NCBI GenBank assembly: GCA_017630155.1
Contig: JAGBVU010000004.1
Coordinates: 1 to 64,000 of the forward strand
Length of the DNA stretch: 64,000 nt
Reading direction: 5' to 3'
Origin: Bacteroidales bacterium
GTDB taxonomy: Bacteria; Bacteroidota; Bacteroidia; Bacteroidales; UBA932
The notes under the pieces are model-generated. The model saw nothing but the letters and a program-made list of their open reading frames with translations. It did not search any database and was not told the DNA's origin. The stretch's first letter is position 1. Each line of letters opens with the position of its first letter. Below, one piece after another: positions 55,789-63,676 of this stretch. The position numbers and the translations under genes are program-made.

Positions 55789-57288
55789 CTATTTCTTTCT
55801 GAACAACCACATTCCGAAGAATGTAAGCAGGCCGTTCACAATTAGGAGGGTAAAGCCAAGGTCAAATCCGAAATACTTCTTACCGAAGAAGTTTATAAGG
55901 AAGCAAAGTACAGGAGCTGCTACTGCAACATAAGGGGTAGCACAATCCCTTACTTTGTACTTGGTCAGAATTCCGAAGAAGAAAATACCCAATAGAGGGC
56001 CATAAGTATATGATGCCAATTTATACACCAAGTTAACTACAGCATCATTGCTCACTATGAAAAGGACAAGGATTATGAGGAAGAACAAGAATGTGAAACC
56101 TGCGTGGATCCATTTTCTCATAGTCTCTTTCTTCTCATCTGTAAGGTCTGTACGGGTATTGAATCCAGCAAAGTCCACACAGAATGATGTGGTTAGGGAT
56201 GTCAATGCGCCACCAGCACTAGGATAAGATGCAGAGATAAGTCCGATTAGGAAAAGAACACCTACACCTACACCAAGATATCCGCTGGCGATTGTAGGGA
56301 ACATATCGTCTGTCTTAACAATACCCAAAGCATCAAAACCACCCTTATCTGCTACATAGATAGAAAGGATAGCACCAAGAAGTAGGAAGAAATAGTTTGC
56401 CACCACCACAATAACAGATGTGGTGTACATATTCATCTGAGCAGACTTGATATCCTTGCAAGCGAGGCTCTTCTGGATCATGCCCTGATCAAGACCTGTC
56501 ATAGCTACAGTCATAAAGATACCGGCTACAAACTGTTTCACTGCGTTGGTACCATGGCCCCAGTTCCAGTCAAACATATTGCAAAATTTTGACCCTTCAA
56601 TACCAGGATTATCTGTACTTGCCACAGCTGAAACCATCTCGCCGAAGCCCCAACCCATCTCTTTGCATACATAGTAGATTGTAAAGAATACAGCCAGAAG
56701 CATAAATGTTGTCTGAAGCACATCTGTCCAGATAATAGTCTTCACACCACCTTTGAAAGTATAGAAGAAAAGCAACATAAGGAAGATGATGGTAACAATA
56801 CTGAAACCAACTAGATCACTTCCCAGCAAACCTTTTGGCAAAAATGCAAACAGTACCAGCACCACAACAAAGATTCTTACAGCAGCACCAAGTACCCTGG
56901 AAATCATGAAGACTACAGTTCCTGTCTTATAAGAATGCTGACCAAATCTATCTCCAAGATAAGAATAGATTGAAGTCACATTCATCTTGTAGTAAAGAGG
57001 TAGGAGTACTTTTGCAATAACAATATAACCACCTACAAAGCCCAAAACAAGGGGCATATAATAGAAGTTCTGCGCCATAACATTACCAGGCACAGACACA
57101 AAGGTTACACCGGAAATCGAGGTACCAACCATACCATAGGCTACCACAAACCATGGAGCCTTTCTATCTCCAGAGAAAAAAGAGTTGCTCCCGGCCTTTT
57201 TGCTTGTCATCCATGAGATGAAGAAAAGCAATACCGTATATGCGGCAAAAGCCAGAAGGAAAACATAAAGTGGAAATTCGTGTCTCAT
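55789..57288 (-). CDS. Sodium:solute symporter (SSS family), MurT-like
   Basis: The 499-residue membrane protein has about 13 helices and SSS family blocks: APWFVVAYGMVGTSISGVTF near the start, FKGGVKTIIWTDVLQTTFML, and GLISASYPSAGGALTSLTTSF. It shares an operon with a BadF/BadG-type sugar kinase and murQ. This is the gene set known for Tannerella forsythia MurNAc uptake and use (murT, murK, murQ), where the transporter is an SSS protein. That makes MurNAc the most likely substrate, but this rests on context. Confidence 0.88.
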   Translation of the reverse strand: MRHEFPLYVFLLAFAAYTVLLFFISWMTSKKAGSNSFFSGDRKAPWFVVAYGMVGTSISGVTFVSVPGNVMAQNFYYMPLVLGFVGGYIVIAKVLLPLYYKMNVTSIYSYLGDRFGQHSYKTGTVVFMISRVLGAAVRIFVVVLVLFAFLPKGLLGSDLVGFSIVTIIFLMLLFFYTFKGGVKTIIWTDVLQTTFMLLAVFFTIYYVCKEMGWGFGEMVSAVASTDNPGIEGSKFCNMFDWNWGHGTNAVKQFVAGIFMTVAMTGLDQGMIQKSLACKDIKSAQMNMYTTSVIVVVANYFFLLLGAILSIYVADKGGFDALGIVKTDDMFPTIASGYLGVGVGVLFLIGLISASYPSAGGALTSLTTSFCVDFAGFNTRTDLTDEKKETMRKWIHAGFTFLFFLIILVLFIVSNDAVVNLVYKLASYTYGPLLGIFFFGILTKYKVRDCATPYVAVAAPVLCFLINFFGKKYFGFDLGFTLLIVNGLLTFFGMWLFRKK

Positions 57289-57300
57289 ATTAAATTTAAG

Positions 57301-57921
57301 TTATATTTCAGGCGAAAATATTTGTCTGTTGACTATCGACCTACCCAAGGTTAACTGATCTGTATACTCCAGATCATCCCCAAATGCAACACCTCTGGCA
57401 ATAGCTGTAATTTTCACATTCAGCGGTGTCAGCACTTTGTAAAGATAGAAAGAGGTAGTCTCCCCTTCCATCCCTGTACTTAAAGCTAGGATCACCTCCT
57501 CTATCTGGTTATCCTGAACCCTTCTGCACAATTGGTCAATGGGCAGATCTGCCGGTCCCACCCCATCCATAGGTGATATCACACCACCTAAAACATGGTA
57601 GACTCCCCTATACTCACCTGTAGCCTCAATGCTCAGAACATCTCTAAGACTCTCCACCACACAGATTGTCCGGCGGTCTCTCCTAGCATCTGCACATATG
57701 GGACACATATTACTGTCTGAAATCATATTGCACTCAGTGCAATACTTTATTTCACGACGAAGAGAGATAATGGAATTTCCAAACCTCTCTACATTCTCCA
57801 TCGGCTGCTTGAGTAAGTATAGAGCAAAACGCAGTGCACTCTTTTTACCTATACCTGGTAATGATGAGAGTTGCTCCACTGCGTCTTGCAACAATCTATT
57901 CCCCAAAGGAGAATCAGTCAT
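57301..57921 (-). CDS. recR: Recombination protein RecR
   Basis: RecR helps load RecA at DNA gaps with RecO. The 206 residues have a helix-hairpin-helix (LSSLPGIGKKSALRFALYLL), a zinc finger with CTECNMISDSNMCPIC, and a Toprim domain starting ICVVESLRDVLSIE, then GMEGETTSFYLYKVL. It overlaps the murQ stop codon and lies 12 bases before the symporter gene, an unusual place for recR, which more often follows dnaX. Confidence 0.96.
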   Translation of the reverse strand: MTDSPLGNRLLQDAVEQLSSLPGIGKKSALRFALYLLKQPMENVERFGNSIISLRREIKYCTECNMISDSNMCPICADARRDRRTICVVESLRDVLSIEATGEYRGVYHVLGGVISPMDGVGPADLPIDQLCRRVQDNQIEEVILALSTGMEGETTSFYLYKVLTPLNVKITAIARGVAFGDDLEYTDQLTLGRSIVNRQIFSPEI

Positions 57922-58751
57922 TATTCCTCTTTCTTATTGTGTGCGAAATAATAATCAACAGCGTTTCTTACAGAATGGTGTTCGAAAAGGAGGAATTTTG
58001 CATAGTCATAATCCTTGATACCTGTTTCGTCCATAATCATCTTGGTTCCTCTGTCCACAAGCTTCGCATTTGTAAGCTGCATATCGACCATCTTGTTACC
58101 CTTAACATGTCCCATTCTGATCATTACAGATGTTGAGATCATATTGAGAACCAATTTCTGAGCTGTACCTGATTTCATACGTGTACTACCGGTAACGAAC
58201 TCAGGACCAACTACTGCCACGATTGGAATATCCACCTCATTGGCTACTGGTGCACCAGGATTACAAGTGATACAAGCAGTCAAAAGACCGTTCTTTCTTG
58301 CTTCACGCACTGCTCCGATAACATAAGGGGTAGTTCCAGAAGCCGCAATACCTACAACTGTATCATTAGCGGTAGGACGGTATGGAGCCATATCATTCCA
58401 ACCACCTTCAAGACTATCTTCTGCATCCTCAACAGCTTTTCTGATAGCGGTATCACCACCGGCGATAAGGCCAATTACCAAATCAAATGGTGCACCATAT
58501 GTAGGAGGAATCTCAGAAGCATCCAGAATACCGAGACGACCGCTGGTACCAGCTCCAAGATAGAAAAGGCGACCACCTTTTTTCATCCTTTCAACGATAC
58601 CCTCTACCAATTCTTCAATCTGAGGGATACATTTCTCCACTGCCAATGGAACATTTCTATCCTCTCTGTTCATATTTTCGAGAATCTCTCTCGTTGGCAT
58701 TTTGTCCAAGTCCTTGTAGTTGGAAGCTTGTTCTGTAACTTTTGTAATCAT
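57921..58751 (-). CDS. murQ: N-acetylmuramic acid 6-phosphate etherase
   Basis: MurQ removes lactate from MurNAc-6-phosphate to give GlcNAc-6-phosphate. The SIS-domain protein has FYLGAGTSGRLGILDASEIPPTYG-type phosphate binding (seen as GAGTSGRLGILDASE), AGGDTAIRKAVEDAEDS with a catalytic-type Glu, and TGSTRMKSGTAQKLVLN. I chose the ATG at 58751, 4 bases after the kinase stop, which gives MITKVTEQAS as in other MurQ proteins; an ATG at 58781 would extend into the kinase gene. It indicates peptidoglycan recycling or scavenging. Confidence 0.94.
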   Translation of the reverse strand: MITKVTEQASNYKDLDKMPTREILENMNREDRNVPLAVEKCIPQIEELVEGIVERMKKGGRLFYLGAGTSGRLGILDASEIPPTYGAPFDLVIGLIAGGDTAIRKAVEDAEDSLEGGWNDMAPYRPTANDTVVGIAASGTTPYVIGAVREARKNGLLTACITCNPGAPVANEVDIPIVAVVGPEFVTGSTRMKSGTAQKLVLNMISTSVMIRMGHVKGNKMVDMQLTNAKLVDRGTKMIMDETGIKDYDYAKFLLFEHHSVRNAVDYYFAHNKKEE

Positions 58752-58755
58752 ATTA

Positions 58756-59595
58756 TTAAATCTCTTCTTTATGATATTCAACTAGGCCATCAATAGGGCT
58801 CTTGATAATTTTACCGACTTTCATACCCTGAGCAGCTGCACTCTCCTCGATGATAGGGCGATAGTAGTATGCAATAGAACCTACGAAATTGACATCGTTG
58901 TTCTTGTAGTCATAGTGCACTATATTGCGTTTGAAGAACTCATCAAAGCTGCTGCGGAGCAAATTATGGATATAAGGGTGCTCCTTGAACTCATTAAGGA
59001 ATGGAGAGAATGATGCCAAGAAACGGCTAGGAAGACTCTCCTTGTAAACTTTCTGCACGATAGCCATATAATCAAGACCATATCTCTCTACAAACACCTC
59101 TTCAATCTCTTTTGGAAGAAGACCTTTGATGAAATCTGAGATAAGACGTTTGCCAAGATAACCGCCTGAAGCCTCGTCACCAAGAATAAAACCACCAGCT
59201 CTTACATTTTTGACAATATCCTTACCATCATACATACAAGAATTTGAACCTGTTCCCAAAATGCAGGCAATACCTGGTTTATGACCGCAAAGGGCACGTG
59301 CAGCAGCAAGAACATCAGAAGCAGCATAGCACTCAGATTCAGGAAATACCTCTTTAAAGTAGCCTGACAATGCACCACAAATCTCTGGAGACACAACACC
59401 TGCTCCATAGAAAAAGATTTGTTTCACACCATTGCCCAATACTGGAACAAGTTTGGTATTGAAAATATCAAGAATTTGCTCTCTGGTTTGAAATACGGGG
59501 TTGATACCTTCAGTAGAAATCTCCACTACTGAGCCATCTTCCTTGATCGCTCTCCAATCGACTTTGGTAGAGCCGCTATCAGCTATAAGTTGCAT
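58756..59595 (-). CDS. BadF/BadG-type sugar kinase (MurNAc or GlcNAc kinase)
   Basis: The 279-residue ASKHA kinase has the ATP-binding motifs LIADSGSTKVDWRAI and ACILGTGSNSCMYDG and the sugar-site region GGFILGDEASGGYLGKRL. It fits N-acetylglucosamine/MurNAc kinases of the Tannerella MurK type. Being co-transcribed with murQ and an SSS symporter makes MurNAc 6-kinase activity likely: MurQ needs MurNAc-6-P and no PTS transporter is nearby. The first gene of the operon, it has its own promoter at 59634-59665. Confidence 0.9.
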   Translation of the reverse strand: MQLIADSGSTKVDWRAIKEDGSVVEISTEGINPVFQTREQILDIFNTKLVPVLGNGVKQIFFYGAGVVSPEICGALSGYFKEVFPESECYAASDVLAAARALCGHKPGIACILGTGSNSCMYDGKDIVKNVRAGGFILGDEASGGYLGKRLISDFIKGLLPKEIEEVFVERYGLDYMAIVQKVYKESLPSRFLASFSPFLNEFKEHPYIHNLLRSSFDEFFKRNIVHYDYKNNDVNFVGSIAYYYRPIIEESAAAQGMKVGKIIKSPIDGLVEYHKEEI

Positions 59596-59633
59596 AAAAA
59601 GATCTTTATATGTTTGTTAATATTAGCAATATG

Positions 59634-59665
59634 CAAAGGTACAAATAATTCTCCTAATTCTCCAA
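59634..59665 (-). promoter_or_regulatory. Promoter of the amino-sugar kinase/murQ operon
   Basis: On the minus strand TTG (59665-59663), 21 bases, then TACCTTTG (59641-59634). The transcript would start near 59628 and cover kinase, murQ, recR, symporter and mntP, whose gaps are all 12 bases or less. Confidence 0.7.
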
Positions 59666-59674
59666 TACAGAACA

Positions 59675-60490
59675 CTATTTGATCTCTTTTAAGGAGACCT
59701 TGAAGATTTTGGGCCAATTCTTCCCTGTCAGATAAATATCTTTTCCATCCCAAGCTATCCCGTTCAGCACATCAGTATTGGGGCGTCTCATCGCATATGG
59801 GAGGAGATTTCTGCAATCCACCACACCTTCCACCACACCACTTTTGGGATCAATGATAAGAATGGTATCTGTAGTATATACATTTGCCCATATCTTCCCG
59901 TCTATATACTCAAGCTCATTGATATAACTTATCCTTTTCCCGTTCAGAGTGACATCAATATGCTTCTGCTCCATAAATGTCAAAGGATCTACAAAGAATA
60001 TCTTGTCTGAGCCATCACTCATAATCAATGTCTTGCCATCTGTGGTAATCCCCCACCCTTCACGAGGATTTCTGAGCTCACCAACTTTCTTCATAGTGGT
60101 GATATCATAAACAAAACAGACTTTCTCCATCCATGTAAGGACATACATCCTTCCATTAAGGACACACGACCCCTCCACAAAATACTTTTTATCTACAGAC
60201 AGATAATTGAGGACCTTTCCGCTCCTGAAGTCAGTCTTTCTTATCGAAGACTGGCCATACTGGCCGGTAGTCTCATATAAATCACCCCCATAGAAGAAGA
60301 ATCCTTGTGTATATGCTGTAGCATCGTGCGGGAATGACCCCTCCACCTGAACTCTATAATTCTTCACTTTCTGGGCAGCAGCATTGCCGCTGAATAAACA
60401 AAATATCACCGCCACTGCCATCAATGCACCGGCGATGATATATCTTGTCTGCTTGTTACCTATCACTATAACCCTATTTTCTATTATCAA
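59675..60490 (-). CDS. Glutaminyl-peptide cyclotransferase (bacterial beta-propeller type)
   Basis: This exported enzyme turns N-terminal glutamine into pyroglutamate. The 271 residues begin with a signal or anchor (YIIAGALMAVAVIFCLFSGN) and then a five-bladed propeller with FPHDATAYTQGFFF, LYETTGQYGQSSI, GWGITTDGKTLIMSDGSD, ELEYIDGKIWANVYTTD and VLNGIAWDGKDIYLTGK, all typical of the plant/bacterial QC family. It overlaps the pyrG stop codon by 17 bases, so it is the second gene of that operon. Porphyromonas-type relatives of Bacteroidales depend on such QCs for exported proteins that start with Gln. Confidence 0.92.
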   Translation of the reverse strand: MIIENRVIVIGNKQTRYIIAGALMAVAVIFCLFSGNAAAQKVKNYRVQVEGSFPHDATAYTQGFFFYGGDLYETTGQYGQSSIRKTDFRSGKVLNYLSVDKKYFVEGSCVLNGRMYVLTWMEKVCFVYDITTMKKVGELRNPREGWGITTDGKTLIMSDGSDKIFFVDPLTFMEQKHIDVTLNGKRISYINELEYIDGKIWANVYTTDTILIIDPKSGVVEGVVDCRNLLPYAMRRPNTDVLNGIAWDGKDIYLTGKNWPKIFKVSLKEIK

Positions 60491-62081
60491 TAGCAGCTTT
60501 TACGAATGCAACAAATAGAGGGTGTGGATTCTCGGGCGTACTCTTGAAATGAGGCATAAACTGAACACCGAGGAAGAATGGATGTGCTGGAATCTCTATC
60601 ACCTCCACAAGGTTTGTATCAGGATTGTATCCTGTAGCCACAAGGCCTGCACTTTCCAATTGCTCCACATAATCATTATTTACCTCATATCTGTGATGAT
60701 GACGCTCTACAAACTCTGTTTTGCCGTAGATTTTATGTACAAGAGTACCCTCTTTCAAACGGCATGTAAAACCGCCCAATCTCATAGTTCCACCTTTAAT
60801 CATCGCAGTTTTCTGCTCTGCCATAAGGTCAATTACAGGATATTTTGCATTACGGTCGATCTCAGTACTCTTGGCATCTTTAAGACCTAGAACGTTCCTT
60901 GCAAATTCCACTACTGCCATCTGCATACCCAAAGCTATACCGAAAAATGGAACATTGTTTACCCTTGCATAATTAGCAGCAACTACCTTGCCTTCTACAC
61001 CCCTCTCACCATAACCGGAAGCCACAAGGATACCATCCATACCATTAAGTTTCTCCGCAACATTATCATAATTCAAATGCTCGCTCTGGATGGATGTCAC
61101 TTTCACCTTGCACTCATTTACTGCACCTGCGTGGATAAAAGACTCCTGGATAGATTTGTATGCATCCTGAAGCTCCACATATTTACCGACAAGGGCAATA
61201 TTTACCTCAGTCTTAGGTGAGTTGAACCTGTCAAGGAATGCCTCCCATTTCTCAAGATTAGGTTCTGGAAGATTCTTCAGACCCATATGCTCAACAACTA
61301 CCTCATCAAGTTTCTCTTCCCTCATCAACAAAGGAACCTCATAAATGGTCTTCGCATCCATTGATTCGATGACTGCATTTGGCCTTACATTACAGAAAAG
61401 TGCTATCTTTCTCTTTGCATCAGAAGATATATGATGCTCTGTACGACACACTATAATATCAGGTTGGAGACCATTCTGCTGGAGTAGTTTTACTGAGTGC
61501 TGGGTCGGTTTTGTCTTAAGCTCTTTTGCTGCGCTTAGATAAGGGACCAATGTCAGGTGTACCAATAGAACATCATTTTCAGGGAGCTCCCATTGCAATT
61601 GACGCACAGCCTCCACGTATGGAAGAGACTCTATATCACCTACTGTACCACCTATCTCTGTGATAACCACATCATAGTTTCCAGACTTGCCAAGAAGAAG
61701 CATCCTCCTCTTGATCTCATCTATGATATGGGGAACCACCTGAACAGTCTTGCCCAGATATGCACCTTCCCTCTCTTTATCGATAACTGTACGATAAATC
61801 TTACCTGTAGTGGTAGTATTGGATTTTGATGTATGGATATTGAGGAATCTCTCATAGTGGCCAAGATCCAAGTCTGCTTCGGCGCCATCTTCGGTAACAT
61901 AACACTCTCCATGTTCATATGGATTCAAAGTTCCAGGATCCACATTTATATATGGGTCAAATTTTTGGATGGTAACTCTAAGATTACGTGCTTGAAGAAG
62001 TTTTGCAAGGGATGCTGAAATAATACCCTTACCAAGTGACGAGGTGACACCGCCCGTAACGAATACATATTTTGCTGACAT
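60474..62081 (-). CDS. pyrG: CTP synthase with a degenerate glutaminase domain
   Basis: CTP synthase aminates UTP to CTP. The synthetase half (1-270) is complete: GGVTSSLGKGI, the KFDPYINVDPGTLNPYEHGE block, LDLGHYERF and TEIGGTVGDIES. The C-terminal glutaminase half is present in full length (535 residues) but its catalytic residues are gone. The nucleophile Cys of GICLGMQ is Ala383 (GIALGMQ, codon GCT at 60935-60933), and the His and Glu of the FHPEF motif are Met509 and His511 (QFMPHFK). The oxyanion-hole PGGFG is ASGYG (354-358). Other conserved parts (RHHHRYEVNN) remain. The enzyme probably uses free ammonia or needs a partner glutaminase. Promoter at 62116-62145. Confidence 0.95.
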   Translation of the reverse strand: MSAKYVFVTGGVTSSLGKGIISASLAKLLQARNLRVTIQKFDPYINVDPGTLNPYEHGECYVTEDGAEADLDLGHYERFLNIHTSKSNTTTTGKIYRTVIDKEREGAYLGKTVQVVPHIIDEIKRRMLLLGKSGNYDVVITEIGGTVGDIESLPYVEAVRQLQWELPENDVLLVHLTLVPYLSAAKELKTKPTQHSVKLLQQNGLQPDIIVCRTEHHISSDAKRKIALFCNVRPNAVIESMDAKTIYEVPLLMREEKLDEVVVEHMGLKNLPEPNLEKWEAFLDRFNSPKTEVNIALVGKYVELQDAYKSIQESFIHAGAVNECKVKVTSIQSEHLNYDNVAEKLNGMDGILVASGYGERGVEGKVVAANYARVNNVPFFGIALGMQMAVVEFARNVLGLKDAKSTEIDRNAKYPVIDLMAEQKTAMIKGGTMRLGGFTCRLKEGTLVHKIYGKTEFVERHHHRYEVNNDYVEQLESAGLVATGYNPDTNLVEVIEIPAHPFFLGVQFMPHFKSTPENPHPLFVAFVKAAIDNRK

Positions 62082-62115
62082 TGTCTCTTTATATTTAGTG
62101 TTCTATACGGGGATA

Positions 62116-62145
62116 CAAAATTATGTTTTTTTTCTAATTTTGCAA
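62116..62145 (-). promoter_or_regulatory. pyrG promoter
   Basis: On the minus strand TTG (62145-62143), 19 bases, then TAATTTTG (62123-62116): an exact Bacteroidetes promoter about 35 bases before the pyrG ATG. Confidence 0.75.
62135..62142 (+). promoter_or_regulatory. -7 element for the thioesterase/reductase operon
   Basis: TAATTTTG on the plus strand, 30 bases before the thioesterase ATG. It lies inside the pyrG promoter, so the two divergent promoters overlap and may compete. No clear TTG stands upstream on this strand. Confidence 0.45.
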
Positions 62146-62171
62146 TCCGAAATTTTCACTTTTTAATCAAT

Positions 62172-62909
62172 ATGAACAAATACACCAAGAGACTTTCTGT
62201 TCTAAGTTCCGAGACTGATTCCCACAAGAGGCTCAAAGTATATTCATATCTGTGTAACACTCAGGAGCTAGCCAACGATCACGCCATAAATTTGGGATTT
62301 GGCTATGACAGACTCATTCAGACCAACTCTGCCTGGGTACTCTCCAGACTGAAGACAAAATTCATCTCTACACCCGTATGGAAAGACAATTACTCCATCA
62401 CCACCTGGCATAAAGGGATGAATGGTCTCTTCTCGATGAGAGATTTCACTGCCCACAGGGAGGGGGAAGAGAACACCCCTATCATCATAGGTACATCAAG
62501 CTGGCTCATTATGGATCTGCAGACCAGAAGACTTCTCAGGGCAGAACACGTATTGGGTGAAGACATTTTCACCAAAGCTCACCACGAAGATGCCATAGAA
62601 GAACCATGTGGCAAACTGATCTTCCCCAAAGATATGGAAAAGGTAACCAGCAGGAAGGTGGTCCTCTCTGACATAGATATGAATCTCCACACCAACAATG
62701 CCAAATATATGGAATGGGCATTCGACATCCTCCCTATCGAAGTGGCCATGGAGAGGGAAGTGGATGAGTTCCAGATAAATTTCAACAAAGAATCAAAAGC
62801 TGGAGACACAATAGATTTCTACATTGCAAATCCAGAAGAAGACAAATACCTCATAGAAGGAAAAAGGGAGAACGAATCAATATTCCAAACAGCAATAACA
62901 TTCAAGTAA
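62172..62909 (+). CDS. Acyl-ACP thioesterase
   Basis: The 245-residue protein is a double hot-dog acyl-ACP thioesterase of the FatA/FatB family found in bacteria. The first half has ANDHAINLGFGYDRL and TKFISTPVWKDNYSI; the second has the active-site-like block SDIDMNLHTNNAKYMEW (Asp, Asn and His). It would release fatty acids from acyl-ACP. It starts a plus-strand set with a steroid 5-alpha-reductase-like gene only 1 base after its stop codon; a metabolic link is not obvious and may reflect lipid remodelling. Confidence 0.92.
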   Translation: MNKYTKRLSVLSSETDSHKRLKVYSYLCNTQELANDHAINLGFGYDRLIQTNSAWVLSRLKTKFISTPVWKDNYSITTWHKGMNGLFSMRDFTAHREGEENTPIIIGTSSWLIMDLQTRRLLRAEHVLGEDIFTKAHHEDAIEEPCGKLIFPKDMEKVTSRKVVLSDIDMNLHTNNAKYMEWAFDILPIEVAMEREVDEFQINFNKESKAGDTIDFYIANPEEDKYLIEGKRENESIFQTAITFK

Positions 62910-62910
62910 T

Positions 62911-63669
62911 ATGTTTCCTGAATCATATAGAATTGCACTTATAGTTATGGCAATCATCGCTGTGATTGTCTATATAGCACTTCAATACTTCAAAGCTGGC
63001 TATGGATACCTCCGTACAGCCAATTGGGGGCCATCCATCCCTAACAGACCCGCATGGGTCCTCATGGAGTGTCCGGTTTTCATAGTTATGGTTGTCCTTA
63101 TGGTCAAATACCAGGCCAATGCCAATATCGTCACCATTGCAATGGCTACACTATTCCTTATCCACTACTTCCAAAGGTCTTTCATCTTCCCTCTGCTGAT
63201 CAAAGGGAAGAGCAAAATGCCGATTGCAATTATCCTCATGGGGGCAACATTCAACGTAATCAATGGAATTCTAATCGGCCTATGGCTTTTCAAATACTCG
63301 AACTATACCACAGATTGGTTAAAATCTCCACAATTTATAATAGGTACTCTCATTTTCATCTTCGGAATGGCGGTAAATCTCCAATCAGACTATATCATAA
63401 GGCATCTCCGCAAACCTGGGGATACAAAACACTATATTCCCAAAGGTGGTATGTTTAAATATGTCTCATCTGCCAATTATTTCGGAGAGATAACAGAGTG
63501 GTTAGGCTTCGCAATCCTCACCTGGTCGTTACCTGGTGCGCTCTTCTGCATATGGACATTTGCCAACCTTGCTCCACGTGCCGGCTCTCTCTATAAAAAA
63601 TACGAGGAGGAATTCGGAGAAGAATTCACTAAACTCAAACGAAAAAGGGTAATACCATTCATATACTAA
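62911..63669 (+). CDS. Steroid 5-alpha-reductase (SRD5A) family membrane protein
   Basis: The 252-residue protein has six or seven helices and the C-terminal marks of the 3-oxo-5-alpha-steroid 4-dehydrogenase family: HYFQRSFIFPLL (about 92-103), IPKGGMFKYVSSANYFGEIT and EWLGFAILTWSLPGALF, then NLAPRAGSLYKKYEEEFG and the final RVIPFIY. NADPH-binding and catalytic positions in SANYFGEITEW are present. It would reduce a C4=C5 double bond next to a 3-oxo group in a steroid or bile acid, or an unrelated enone. The next gene, 7 bases on, encodes an Old Yellow Enzyme-type reductase, a pairing also described for bile-acid 5AR/5BR genes of gut Bacteroidales. Confidence 0.88.
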   Translation: MFPESYRIALIVMAIIAVIVYIALQYFKAGYGYLRTANWGPSIPNRPAWVLMECPVFIVMVVLMVKYQANANIVTIAMATLFLIHYFQRSFIFPLLIKGKSKMPIAIILMGATFNVINGILIGLWLFKYSNYTTDWLKSPQFIIGTLIFIFGMAVNLQSDYIIRHLRKPGDTKHYIPKGGMFKYVSSANYFGEITEWLGFAILTWSLPGALFCIWTFANLAPRAGSLYKKYEEEFGEEFTKLKRKRVIPFIY

Positions 63670-63676
63670 TAATATA

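Noticed and set aside
55700..55800. A yybP-ykoY manganese riboswitch in front of mntP
   Set aside because: Only 11 bases separate mntP from the preceding symporter gene, too few for the motif.
60474..62081. Sequencing error as the cause of the missing glutaminase residues in PyrG
   Set aside because: Ala383 needs two base changes from a Cys codon, and Met509, His511 and the oxyanion-hole change are independent sites; the frame is intact and the surrounding residues are conserved.
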